64,000 bases of DNA, taken from NCBI RefSeq assembly GCF_028610705.1, contig NZ_JAQQWT010000009.1, positions 1 to 64,000 of the forward strand, read 5' to 3'. The position numbers and the translations under genes are program-made. Positions 8,482 through 16,936 of the stretch are shown here, one piece after another. Position 1 is the first letter of the stretch, and every line of letters begins with the position of its first letter. The notes under the pieces were generated by a model. The model was not told the origin of the DNA. It did not search any database and was given only the letters and a program-made list of their open reading frames with translations. This DNA is from Halalkalibacter alkalisediminis (lineage in GTDB: Bacteria > Bacillota > Bacilli > Bacillales > Bacillaceae_D).

Positions 8482-8550
8482 TTAGAAAGCTTCACTTGAG
8501 GGCTGTGCCTGTATCACAATGCTTGAACGTAATTTCATTTCAATTTTCAT
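8482..8550 (-). CDS. putative 22-residue leader peptide
   Basis: ATG with an upstream GCGAGGGA ribosome site, 22 codons, TAA. The peptide begins MKIEMKLRSS and ends QPSSEAF. Its second half contains CACAGCCC on the minus strand, complementary to GGGCTGTG about 60 bases downstream, so ribosome position could change the fold ahead of the terminator at 8379-8410. No homologue known to me. Confidence 0.45.
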   Translation of the reverse strand: MKIEMKLRSSIVIQAQPSSEAF

Positions 8551-8678
8551 AAGACATCCCTCGCTTTCTATTAGATAAAACCAATATAACATAAAATGGA
8601 ATAAAAAAGAAGCGCAAAAGCCTTTCTTAGAATTAGACCACTAAAAAAGGTGACCTTTTAGAAATAGGGGGGTTCCTC

Positions 8679-8684
8679 TATAAT
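8679..8684 (+). promoter_or_regulatory. -10 box for the nitronate monooxygenase gene
   Basis: TATAAT 33 bases before the ATG. The -35 is poor. A short palindrome, AAAAGGTGACCTTTT (near 8644-8659), covers the expected -35 region and could be an operator or a minimal relative of the dispersed hairpin repeat. Confidence 0.5.
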
Positions 8685-8716
8685 GAAAGGAATAGAGAAA
8701 TGGGTGAGGTGTAAAC

Positions 8717-9787
8717 ATGCAAAATGAGCTAACGAAACAATTAGGAATTACGTATCCTTTGATTCAGGCGCCGATGGCAGGTGGGGTAACGACAACGAAA
8801 CTGGTTGCCGCTGTGTCTAGTTGTGGCGGACTCGGAATGATCGGGGCAGGCTATCTAACACCGTTTCAAATGCGTGAACAAATTAAACAAATTCAAAAGG
8901 CTACAACGAAACCTTTTGGAGTCAATCTTTTTGTGCCAAGCTCCATTCGAACTTCTGAAGAAGAAGTAAGAGAAGCGAATCAGTTCTTGAAGCCATACTT
9001 AGAAAAATATAACTTGCAACCAGAAACAAAGCCTTTGTTACCTACGGAATTGGCTTGGGAACAATTCGAGCAGCAACTGAAGGTCATCGTGGAAGAAAAG
9101 GTACCGATTTGTTCGTTTACGTTTGAACTGCCTACCGATGAACAGATATCTCTTTTAAAAGAGCATGACGTTCTGTTAATAGGAACCGCAACAAATGTCA
9201 AAGAGGCGATGTTGAGTGAACAAAAAGGGATGGACATGGTGGTCGTTCAAGGGACGGAAGCTGGAGGTCATCGTGGGTCTTTTATGGATGATAGTAAGAG
9301 TTTGATTGGATTAATGTCATTGATTCCTCAGGTGGTAGATCGAGTCCAAATACCTGTGATCGCAGCAGGTGGTATCATGGACGGTAGAGGAATGAGTGCG
9401 TCTCTTTGTCTTGGGGCAAAAGGAGTTCAAATGGGTACGGCCTTTTTAACATGTAAGGAGAGCGGAGCCCCTGAGATTCATAAAAAAGCGATTTTACAAG
9501 CACTAGATGATGCAACCGTGTTGACACGATCTTTTTCTGGTAAATGGGCTCGGGGATTGAACAATGTATTTATCGAAGAAATGAAAGCGTATGAGGATCA
9601 ACTACCCGATTTCCCTATCCAAAATATATTGACAAAACAACTCAGACAAGTAGCAGCGAAGGAAAACAACATGGACTTCATGTCCCTTTGGTCGGGGCAG
9701 AGCCCATTATTAGCGAAAGATCAATCGGTGGGAGAATTAATTTCGCGTACGATCGCCGAGACAAAAGCAATCATGCACCTAAAATGA
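8717..9787 (+). CDS. nitronate monooxygenase family FMN enzyme
   Basis: FMN-dependent TIM-barrel enzyme of the 2-nitropropane dioxygenase family, which oxidises alkyl nitronates (for example propionate 3-nitronate) and likely protects against them. 356 residues. Family features: QAPMAGGVTT at the N-terminus, GTEAGGHRG (catalytic/substrate region), AAGGIMDGRG and GAKGVQMGTAF for the FMN phosphate. The same fold includes enoyl-ACP reductase FabK, but the GHRG segment and length favour NMO. Ribosome site GGGTGAGGTG. The histidine kinase starts 27 bases downstream, but a functional link is not evident. Confidence 0.88.
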   Translation: MQNELTKQLGITYPLIQAPMAGGVTTTKLVAAVSSCGGLGMIGAGYLTPFQMREQIKQIQKATTKPFGVNLFVPSSIRTSEEEVREANQFLKPYLEKYNLQPETKPLLPTELAWEQFEQQLKVIVEEKVPICSFTFELPTDEQISLLKEHDVLLIGTATNVKEAMLSEQKGMDMVVVQGTEAGGHRGSFMDDSKSLIGLMSLIPQVVDRVQIPVIAAGGIMDGRGMSASLCLGAKGVQMGTAFLTCKESGAPEIHKKAILQALDDATVLTRSFSGKWARGLNNVFIEEMKAYEDQLPDFPIQNILTKQLRQVAAKENNMDFMSLWSGQSPLLAKDQSVGELISRTIAETKAIMHLK

Positions 9788-9814
9788 AAAGAAGATCTTA
9801 AAGGATTGAACGAA

Positions 9815-11410
9815 ATGAACATGAGTTTACGCTTAAAAATAGTAATCATGTCATTTGTCGTAGTGGTCGTTTCGGTCATGACAAGTGGCTGGATTATGGT
9901 TAATAATATTACCGATGCTTTTGAGAAAGAGATTGAAGAGCGAGCGGTTGCCATTGCAAGAACGGTGGCACAAATGCCTGATATTCGCGAACATGTTGGG
10001 AGACAAGGCGGAGAGACAAAAATTCAGCCGGTTGCCGAAAATATACGAACGGCCGCCAATGTCGATTATATCGTCATCATCGATATGAATAGCATTCGCT
10101 ATTCTCATCCTTCGGAGGAATTGATAGGAAAAGCGTTTGTTGGGGGCGATGAGCAAGAAGCTTTGGCAAAAAAGGAATATGTATCAAGAGCACAAGGTAC
10201 TTTAGGAAACGCGATTAGAGCTTTTGTTCCTATCTTAACTGAAGACAGGGACGAACAAGTAGGGGTTGCCGTTGTTGGCATTTTAGCGCCGACTTTTCAC
10301 TCCATCGTTGCCGATTACAGCAACGACCTACTTTTCTCCCTTCTTTGGGGATTATTCATTGGCTTGGTCGGTTCGTTTCTGTTAGCTCATCATATCAAAA
10401 AGCAAACATTTGGTTTAGAGCCATATGAAATTGCCAAACTTGCAGAGGAACGATCAGCGGTTATGCAAGCGATGGATATTGGAATCATTGCTGTAGATGA
10501 AGAGGGTCAGATTACCTTTATGAATAGTTTAGCAAGGCAATACATACAAGGCGGGAACGAAAAGGAATCTTTACACGTTAAAGATATTTTTCCAAATTCG
10601 TGGGAACGTTTGGTTCAGCAATTGAATCAGGAACGAATGGAGCAGTTGATCAATCAGAATGTGGTGCTTTTTGGTAAGACTTATCTTCTTTCTTTATACC
10701 CTATTGAAGTAAAAGGAAAATTGGTTGGCACACTATTAACAATGGTCGATCGGACAGAAGCAAACCGCTTGGCTGAAGAATTAACCGGTGTAAAAGCGTT
10801 AGTTGATGCCCTTAGAGCCCAAAATCATGAATATATGAACAAGCTACATAGTATTGCTGGACTCATTCAGTTAGAAAGAACAGATGAAGCTTTAGACGTT
10901 ATTCTTGATGAAACAGAAAATGAAGAAAGTATGATTCTATTTTTAAAGGAGCGTTTTACAGACTATTCGCTCTCTGGACTTTTACTAGGGAAACGGTCTA
11001 GAGCCCGTGAGTTAGGAATTACTCTTTCCATAGATCCAGCTAGTTATCTAAAGGGAACCTATCATAGTGCTGGAGACCTTGTGACGATCACTGGGAATCT
11101 GATTGAAAATGCGTTTGAGGCGTTTGGGCCGCAAGCTAAAAGCAGAATGGTTGATTGTTTCATACAAGGAGATGACAGTCATCTCTATATTAAAGTCAAA
11201 GATAATGGAAAGGGGATTTCCCCTTCTGATAAAGAGAACATATTCACTTATGGCTTTAGTAGCAAAGCGAAGGAAGGACGCGGTATAGGGCTAGCTCTTG
11301 TTCAACAAATTGTAATGGCCCATCATGGGGAAGTTAAAGTAGAGTCTGAACTGAATAATGGAACGGAGATTACCATTAAAATAACTAGAAGAGGGACAGA
11401 GCATGATTAA
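9815..11410 (+). CDS. CitA/DcuS-family sensor histidine kinase
   Basis: Membrane sensor for a di- or tricarboxylate by family. TM1 (about 8-30), an extracytoplasmic PAS/Cache-type ligand domain with a YIVIIDMNSIRYSHP core (about 85-100), TM2 (about 172-192), a cytoplasmic PAS (about 210-310), a SpoOB-type phosphoacceptor segment with His338 in NHEYMNKLH, and a HATPase domain with NLIENAFEA and GRGIGLALV. The ATG at 9815 is 11 bases after AAAGGA; a TTG at 9806 and an ATG at 9821 are alternatives. It overlaps the response regulator gene by 8 bases. The transporter and tartrate/malate dehydrogenase downstream suggest D-malate, tartrate or a similar ligand. Confidence 0.92.
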   Translation: MNMSLRLKIVIMSFVVVVVSVMTSGWIMVNNITDAFEKEIEERAVAIARTVAQMPDIREHVGRQGGETKIQPVAENIRTAANVDYIVIIDMNSIRYSHPSEELIGKAFVGGDEQEALAKKEYVSRAQGTLGNAIRAFVPILTEDRDEQVGVAVVGILAPTFHSIVADYSNDLLFSLLWGLFIGLVGSFLLAHHIKKQTFGLEPYEIAKLAEERSAVMQAMDIGIIAVDEEGQITFMNSLARQYIQGGNEKESLHVKDIFPNSWERLVQQLNQERMEQLINQNVVLFGKTYLLSLYPIEVKGKLVGTLLTMVDRTEANRLAEELTGVKALVDALRAQNHEYMNKLHSIAGLIQLERTDEALDVILDETENEESMILFLKERFTDYSLSGLLLGKRSRARELGITLSIDPASYLKGTYHSAGDLVTITGNLIENAFEAFGPQAKSRMVDCFIQGDDSHLYIKVKDNGKGISPSDKENIFTYGFSSKAKEGRGIGLALVQQIVMAHHGEVKVESELNNGTEITIKITRRGTEHD

Positions 11411-12062
11411 CGTTTTTATAGTGGAAGATGATCCGATGGTGTTAGAAGTGAATAGTAGTTTTTTAGAAAGAGTTACCCTTTTTACATTATGTGGGACGGC
11501 AACGACTGGAAGTGACGCCGTAGCAGGAATTATTCAAAAGAAGCCTGATTTAGTGTTATTAGATATGTTTTTACCAGATATGTCTGGGTTAGATGTATTA
11601 AGATCCATTCGAGAAAATGATTTGAAGTGTGATGTGATTATGATTACTGCCGCAAAAGATCCGGAGACGGTTCAGAACGTATTTAGACTTGGCGCCGTAG
11701 ATTACCTGGTCAAACCATTTAGGTTTGACCGCTTTAAGACAGCTTTAGAAACGTACCAGAAAATGAGAAGAAAACTAAATGATTCAAGCTCCCTTAATCA
11801 GTCAGATATCGATCAAATGAAGCGAATTCAACAACGTGATCAATCCATGCCCAAAGGCTTGAGTGAGACGACAATGAGACAGATCCTGTTGAACCTGATT
11901 GATCAGCCAAAACCAGTAACAGCGGAGCAAGTCGCAACATCGCTAGGGATGGCAAGAGTCACTGTAAGAAGGTATTTAGACCATTTGGAACAATCAGGGA
12001 AAATTCAAGTGCAAGTAAAATATGGAAGCGTCGGACGCCCGAGCCATCATTATTTCGTGTGA
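11403..12062 (+). CDS. CitB/DcuR-family response regulator
   Basis: Partner of the preceding kinase. Receiver domain with acidic pocket EDD (8-10), phospho-acceptor Asp54 in LLDMFLPDMSG and the conserved Lys in YLVKPF; the C-terminal part carries a helix-turn-helix (AEQVATSLGMARVTVRRYL) of the type found in CitT/MalR/DcuR. 219 residues. It starts within the kinase gene (ATGATT), indicating translational coupling. The likely target is the DASS transporter gene 230 bases downstream, which has candidate operators. Confidence 0.93.
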   Translation: MINVFIVEDDPMVLEVNSSFLERVTLFTLCGTATTGSDAVAGIIQKKPDLVLLDMFLPDMSGLDVLRSIRENDLKCDVIMITAAKDPETVQNVFRLGAVDYLVKPFRFDRFKTALETYQKMRRKLNDSSSLNQSDIDQMKRIQQRDQSMPKGLSETTMRQILLNLIDQPKPVTAEQVATSLGMARVTVRRYLDHLEQSGKIQVQVKYGSVGRPSHHYFV

Positions 12063-12120
12063 TGGTGGAGGGTATTTTTGTTTTACTAGAACTCGTTCTT
12101 GCTTGAAAGAACTCAAGACC

Positions 12121-12153
12121 AAAAAGACCTAAAAGAGCAGTATGGTCTTTTTA
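12121..12153 (+). terminator. terminator after the two-component system
   Basis: AAAAAGACC / GGTCTTTTT with a 14-base loop and a T-rich 3' arm. Confidence 0.8.
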
Positions 12154-12164
12154 TTGTTGTTTTA

Positions 12165-12206
12165 TTGGAAGCGCTTTATAATCAGAATAATTAAACAGAT
12201 GTTTAA
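12165..12206 (+). promoter_or_regulatory. cre-like site and palindrome upstream of the DASS transporter
   Basis: TTGGAAGCGCTTTAT (12165-12179) is a near-consensus catabolite responsive element. Just after it TTAAAC-agat-GTTTAA (12191-12206) is a perfect 6-bp inverted repeat, and CAGATG / CATCTG (12196-12216) overlaps it. These are the best candidate sites for CcpA and for the adjacent response regulator. A sigma-A promoter is not obvious. Confidence 0.5.
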
Positions 12207-12289
12207 CTAGCATCTGATGGAGGAGCGCTGAAACGTAATGAGTTTTGATCAGAAGCGTAAGCGCTCTTTACAAGTAGGGAGGAATTAAA

Positions 12290-13939
12290 ATGAAAGCAAG
12301 CATGACTTCCGTTTGGAATCAATTATGGAATTCACATAATCAATCTAAAAAACTACTTTTGTTTTCTTTACCAATGAGATCAGGTAAAAAGGGAGAATCG
12401 GTCGTTCAAGAACAGAAGGAGCACGAGAAGAGCCCGAAGCAACCGAGTTATCGAACACCACAAAAGGTAGGGTTGTTTCTTGGACCGCTTTTGTTTATGG
12501 CGGTGTTATTATTCTTTTTTCCGGAGGGACTCAGCTATGAGGGACGAATGGTTCTAGCGACCACATTGTGGGTAGCAACTTGGTGGATCACAGAAGCGAT
12601 TCCGATTCCAGCGACGTCACTACTTCCTATTATTCTATTGCCTATTACAGGGGCATTAAATGGAGATACGGTTACGGCTGCTTATGGGAATCCGATAATT
12701 TTCTTGTTTTTAGGTGGTTTCCTTATTGCTCTTGCCATGGAAAAATGGGATTTGCATAAACGGATTGCTTTAAATATCATCTCTGTCATTGGAACAAGTC
12801 CGTCACGAATTGTGTTTGGTTTTATGGCGGCAACTGGCTTTCTATCGATGTGGGTTTCGAATACGGCAGCAGTTATGATGATGCTGCCAATTGGTACGGC
12901 TATTACGTATCAAGTAGCACAAGCGTTAAAAAACAACAAAGAAAACTTAACTGGAGAAGAAGAAAAGTTTTCAAAAGTACTTATTTTTGGGATTGGTTAT
13001 GCTGGAACCATTGGTGGACTTGGAACATTGATTGGTACGCCTCCCAATATCATTCTTGCAGCAACGGTTCAGGAATTATTTGGTGTGCAAATCTCTTTTG
13101 CTGATTGGTTATTCTTTGCTGCTCCTGTCGTTATCGTTTTACTTATCAGTAGCTGGTGGTTCTTAACGAAGATCGCACATCCTATCAAGTTAAAGGAGCT
13201 ACCGGGAGGAAAAGAACTCATTGATAACGAAAAGAAGAAGCTAGGGAAAATTAGTTTTGAAGAGACTGCTGTTTTAACGGTGTTTCTATTTGCCGCTTTT
13301 ATGTGGATTACGAGAACGTTCTTATGGGAAGGGCAAATTATTACAATACCAGGCCTTAATGACACAATGATCGCCATCTTTGCCGCTGTTCTATTATTTT
13401 TAATACCTTCTGTTAATAAGGGCGGTCGTATTTTAGATTGGAATGTGTCTAAAGATGTACCGTGGGGGATTTTATTGTTATTTGGTGGTGGATTAGCGAT
13501 TGCCGCTGGTTTTCGTGAATCGGGATTAGCTGATTGGATTGGTGGTCAGTTAACGATATTGGATGGTGTTAATTTTATTCTTATTATCGTTCTTACAACA
13601 ACTCTAGTATTATTCTTAACTGAAATTACATCTAATACCGCAACGGCTACGATGATCCTACCTGTCTTGGCAGCGCTAGGTTTAGCTTTAAACATTCATC
13701 CGTTTGCATTAATGGTACCTGCAGCAATGGCTGCTAACTGTGCATTCATGCTACCGGTTGGAACTCCACCCAATGCGATTATTTTTGCATCGGGTAAATT
13801 AAAAATCATTGAGATGGTTAAAAACGGGTTCTGGATTAATATCTTAGCGGTAGTCTTGATTACGTTAGCGGTCTACATTTTACTACCACTCTTATGGGGA
13901 ATTGATTTAACTGTATTTCCATCTGAGTTTAGATCTTAA
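12290..13939 (+). CDS. SLC13/DASS-family sodium:dicarboxylate symporter
   Basis: Secondary transporter for di- or tricarboxylates, usually Na+-coupled. 549 residues with about 11-12 membrane segments in two inverted repeats, each with its Ser-Asn-Thr signature: SNTAAVMMMLP in the first half and SNTATATMILP in the second; GTPPN occurs in both halves (IGTPPNIIL and VGTPPNAII). A hydrophilic N-terminal extension of about 60 residues is longer than usual. Ribosome site GGGAGG before ATG. Between a CitA-type sensor and a tartrate/D-malate dehydrogenase, it most likely imports that substrate. Confidence 0.92.
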   Translation: MKASMTSVWNQLWNSHNQSKKLLLFSLPMRSGKKGESVVQEQKEHEKSPKQPSYRTPQKVGLFLGPLLFMAVLLFFFPEGLSYEGRMVLATTLWVATWWITEAIPIPATSLLPIILLPITGALNGDTVTAAYGNPIIFLFLGGFLIALAMEKWDLHKRIALNIISVIGTSPSRIVFGFMAATGFLSMWVSNTAAVMMMLPIGTAITYQVAQALKNNKENLTGEEEKFSKVLIFGIGYAGTIGGLGTLIGTPPNIILAATVQELFGVQISFADWLFFAAPVVIVLLISSWWFLTKIAHPIKLKELPGGKELIDNEKKKLGKISFEETAVLTVFLFAAFMWITRTFLWEGQIITIPGLNDTMIAIFAAVLLFLIPSVNKGGRILDWNVSKDVPWGILLLFGGGLAIAAGFRESGLADWIGGQLTILDGVNFILIIVLTTTLVLFLTEITSNTATATMILPVLAALGLALNIHPFALMVPAAMAANCAFMLPVGTPPNAIIFASGKLKIIEMVKNGFWINILAVVLITLAVYILLPLLWGIDLTVFPSEFRS

Positions 13940-13960
13940 AGGGTAAAAACGATTAAAGAA

Positions 13961-14031
13961 AGGGGATAGGTTTTGGTTTATTAAATAATACGCCAATCGC
14001 GTATTAGCACACACTAGAGCCTATCTCTTTT
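13961..14031 (+). terminator. terminator-like structure between transporter and dehydrogenase
   Basis: Outer arms GGGATAGG / CCTATCTC enclose an inner hairpin AATACG / CGTATT, followed by CTTTT. It may lower rather than abolish read-through into the dehydrogenase gene. Confidence 0.55.
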
Positions 14032-14065
14032 CATGTTTAGAATTAGGATAAAGGAGAGTTCATTC

Positions 14066-15130
14066 GTGCAAAAACTAAAATTATCTGTCATACCAGGAGA
14101 TGGAATAGGTCAAGAGGTCGTCCCAGAAACGTTAAAAGTGCTCGATACACTAGCCGAAATTAATGGAGGGGTGAAGTTTGAATATGAAACCCATCCATGG
14201 AGCTGTGAGTATTATTTAGAGCATGGGGTGATGATGCCAAAGGATGGGATGGCTAGACTTCATCAAACTGATGCGATTTACTTAGGAGCTGTTGGTAATC
14301 CAAAGCTTGTTCCCGATCATGTTTCTCTTTGGGGACTTCTCATTAAAATTCGGCGTGAGTGTGAGCAAGTGATTAACATCCGTCCTGCCCAATACATTAA
14401 TGGTGTGAACTCACCACTTGCTAACCCTAATGATTTTGACTTTATTGTTGTTCGTGAAAATAGTGAAGGCGAATACAGTGAAGTAGGTGGTCGAATTCAT
14501 AGTGGTGACGATGAGATTGCCATACAAAATGCGGTATTTACGCGGAAGGCGACTGAACGTACGATTCGCTATGCGTTTGAGTTAGCCCAAAGGCGAAGTG
14601 GTCAGGTGACGAGTGCGACGAAGTCTAATGGGATTGTTCATAGCATGCCGTTTTGGGATCAAGTGTTTCAAGAGGTTGGTAAAGACTATCCGAGCATACA
14701 AACAGAGAGCAACCACATTGATGCACTCTGCGCTTTTTTCGTTTCAAAGCCACATCAGTTTGACGTTATTGTCGCAAGTAACTTATTCGGAGATATCCTG
14801 ACTGATTTAGGAGCAGCTGTGATGGGGAGTATCGGAATTGCACCAGCTGCAAATATCAATATTAACGGCAAATACCCTTCGATGTTTGAGCCGGTGCATG
14901 GCTCTGCACCTGATATTATTGGCCGAGGCATTGCCAATCCGATCGGTCAGTTATGGACAGCTAAGATGATGCTAGACCACCTTGGCTTAGATGAGTTGGG
15001 TTCGCTCTTAATGAAAGCGATTAAAGAAACGATCGGAGAAGGAATCAAAACGAGAGATCTCGGTGGTACGTCCTATACAAATGAAGTGATTGATCATATC
15101 ATTACGAAATTAACGGCTTATTCTAAATAA
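14066..15130 (+). CDS. tartrate dehydrogenase / D-malate dehydrogenase (decarboxylating)
   Basis: NAD+- and Mn2+-dependent beta-decarboxylating dehydrogenase related to 3-isopropylmalate dehydrogenase. Members (TtuC, E. coli DmlA, B. subtilis YcsA) act on tartrate and D-malate, the latter to pyruvate. N-terminus VIPGDGIGQEVVPE; catalytic region RENSEGEYSE; metal-binding aspartates in ASNLFGDILTDLG; C-terminal EPVHGSAPDI. I start at the GTG at 14066 after AAAGGAG, giving 354 residues, rather than an upstream ATG at 14033 inside the preceding hairpin region. The chemistry matches uptake by the upstream DASS transporter. Confidence 0.9.
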   Translation: MQKLKLSVIPGDGIGQEVVPETLKVLDTLAEINGGVKFEYETHPWSCEYYLEHGVMMPKDGMARLHQTDAIYLGAVGNPKLVPDHVSLWGLLIKIRRECEQVINIRPAQYINGVNSPLANPNDFDFIVVRENSEGEYSEVGGRIHSGDDEIAIQNAVFTRKATERTIRYAFELAQRRSGQVTSATKSNGIVHSMPFWDQVFQEVGKDYPSIQTESNHIDALCAFFVSKPHQFDVIVASNLFGDILTDLGAAVMGSIGIAPAANININGKYPSMFEPVHGSAPDIIGRGIANPIGQLWTAKMMLDHLGLDELGSLLMKAIKETIGEGIKTRDLGGTSYTNEVIDHIITKLTAYSK

Positions 15131-15133
15131 AGG

Positions 15134-15172
15134 AGAAGGATCGGTTTTTTTACCGGTCTTATTCTCTTTTAG
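15134..15172 (+). terminator. terminator downstream of the dehydrogenase
   Basis: GGAGAAGGATCGGT / ACCGGTCTTATTCTC-type hairpin (best paired at GATCGGT / ACCGGTC) with a T-rich 3' side. Confidence 0.6.
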
Positions 15173-15188
15173 AAAGGAAGGGTTCCAA

Positions 15189-16403
15189 GTGATTGAATTA
15201 CGGACTAAGGAATTTTGGCAAACGACGATTGCCCTTAGTATTGGTTCTCTCTTCATTTTTGCAAATGTTTATTTTACACAACCCATTTTACCGATTCTCG
15301 CCGAGGAGTTCGCTGTCTCTACACTCGCTGCTAACATGACTGTTTCCCTAGTTATATTAGCACTAGGCTTATCTTTGGTGTTCTACGGTCCTTTTTCTGA
15401 TAGTGTTGGACGTCGTGGCATTATGATTGTGACGATGGCCCTTGCGACAATTACAACGTTTATAGCTGCTTTTGTTCCAACCTTTGAGCTATTCATCGTT
15501 GTCAGGGTGCTTCAAGGAGTATTTTTAGCTGGATTACCTTCTTTAGCGGTTGCCTATATTGGTGAGGAGTATTCGAAGCGTGCACTTTCTCTTGCAATTG
15601 GTATTTATATTAGTGGCAATACGATCGGTGGAATGTTTGGGAGAGCATTTAGCGGCATTCTTACGGACTTAATCAGCTGGCGGTTTGCTTTTATGGCAAT
15701 GGGATTCGTTAGCTTGATTTGCCTGATTTTTTTTATTGTATTACTTCGTCCTTCTAAACAATTTGTTAGCAAAAAATTTAATTGGAAAGGGATCTTTAAA
15801 GACTATCGTTCTCACCTCTGGAATAGAGAATTGAGGTTGGCGTATTTGATTGGCGGACTTCATTTTGGGATATTTGTTGGTCACTTTAGTTATGTGACCT
15901 TTCTGTTAAGCAGACCGCCATATCAATTGCCCGCTAGTTTAATTGGACTTTTGTTTTTAACCTATATTGCCGGAACGATTAGCTCACCACTCTCAGGCAA
16001 GTTAGCCACGAAATGGTCAAAATCGACCTGTATCGAGATAGGGATTGCTGTGATGGTCGTTGGCTTTCTCCTAACGTTAATTGGAACGATACCAGCTGTT
16101 ATCGGTGGATTGCTTCTCAATTGTTTTGGCTTCTTTTTTGCTCATTCAACAGCGAGTGCTTGGGTGAGTAGCCGACCCGTGTCAGCTAAAGCTAGTGCAA
16201 CAGGGCTTTATTTGATCTTTTATTATATTGGTGGAAGCATTGGGCCGCTTTATTTAGAACCTTTCTGGATGGTCTTTCAACGGAATGGAATTGTGTTGGG
16301 AAGTATGATAATTTTGGGTATAACGGCGATTTTAGGGATACAGATGAGGAATGTAGAGCAGCAAAGGAACTGGGCCGATTTAAATCGAGTGGAGAACTTA
16401 TAG
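15189..16403 (+). CDS. MFS transporter, YnfM-like
   Basis: Twelve-helix major facilitator. The first repeat carries motif A as FSDSVGRRGIM between helices 2 and 3, and helix 4 has RVLQGVFLAG. 404 residues. The N-terminus (YFTQPILPILAEEF) resembles the YnfM/AraJ-type drug or sugar efflux group, so export of a small organic compound is likelier than import. GTG start after AAAGGAAGG. It follows the dehydrogenase by 58 bases with a weak terminator between, so some co-expression is possible. Substrate unknown. Confidence 0.85.
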   Translation: MIELRTKEFWQTTIALSIGSLFIFANVYFTQPILPILAEEFAVSTLAANMTVSLVILALGLSLVFYGPFSDSVGRRGIMIVTMALATITTFIAAFVPTFELFIVVRVLQGVFLAGLPSLAVAYIGEEYSKRALSLAIGIYISGNTIGGMFGRAFSGILTDLISWRFAFMAMGFVSLICLIFFIVLLRPSKQFVSKKFNWKGIFKDYRSHLWNRELRLAYLIGGLHFGIFVGHFSYVTFLLSRPPYQLPASLIGLLFLTYIAGTISSPLSGKLATKWSKSTCIEIGIAVMVVGFLLTLIGTIPAVIGGLLLNCFGFFFAHSTASAWVSSRPVSAKASATGLYLIFYYIGGSIGPLYLEPFWMVFQRNGIVLGSMIILGITAILGIQMRNVEQQRNWADLNRVENL

Positions 16404-16459
16404 AGATGAAACCTTTAACCTTTGATATCTAATTTATCGTGTCAGCGTTTAGTTACCCC

Positions 16460-16837
16460 TCACCGAATATACTCTGCTTGGTAGGAGTTTGCACCGGCAT
16501 GAACGGAAAGTAAGGTGTTAGCATACCCAACGAGACGATTAACCAACTCATCTGAAATGGAATAGACCAATTGATGATGAGATTCTTCAAAAAGCTTTGG
16601 ATCGTCATAAATAATCGTTGTATGAATGAATACATCTCTGTTGCCTTGCAGATCGTATTGAATGATCACTTTGCCGGCCGCTCCTTTCGTTTGAGGGTCA
16701 TGAAAATGTTGAAGAAAAACATACCATTCCTCTGCTGTTGCTGAGCGGAGGTTTTTCGTGAAAGTTAATCTCTCTAATTCCTCTTTTATTTTAGCGTCTA
16801 ATTTTTCATTCTTGAGATCTACTACTTTTTTACGCAT
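16460..16837 (-). CDS. hypothetical protein
   Basis: I do not recognise this 125-residue protein. The N-terminal third is charged (KVVDLKNEKLDAKIKEELE); the middle has an aromatic, beta-rich stretch (EEWYVFLQHFHDP, VFIHTTIIYDD). No signal peptide, membrane helix or cysteine is seen. Start: ATG at 16835-16837 placed 5 bases after AGGTGG; an upstream GTG at 16843 lies inside that ribosome site. It sits between a convergent MFS gene and the purine permease, without a clear partner. Composition matches the neighbours, so it is probably a real cytosolic protein. Confidence 0.7.
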   Translation of the reverse strand: MRKKVVDLKNEKLDAKIKEELERLTFTKNLRSATAEEWYVFLQHFHDPQTKGAAGKVIIQYDLQGNRDVFIHTTIIYDDPKLFEESHHQLVYSISDELVNRLVGYANTLLSVHAGANSYQAEYIR

Positions 16838-16897
16838 ATTCACACCACCTATTTGAATTCATTCATTATCTTTCCCCGTTTTTTCTAAAAAGTTTTA

Positions 16898-16927
16898 CAA
16901 AAAGCGCCAACAGTTGTGACGCTTTTT
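16898..16927 (-). terminator. terminator of the purine permease gene
   Basis: AAAAAGCG / CGCTTTTT arms (AAAAAGCGCCAACAG...GTGACGCTTTTT) ten bases past the permease stop, with Ts after the stem on the minus strand. Confidence 0.8.
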
Positions 16928-16936
16928 GTGTTTGTG

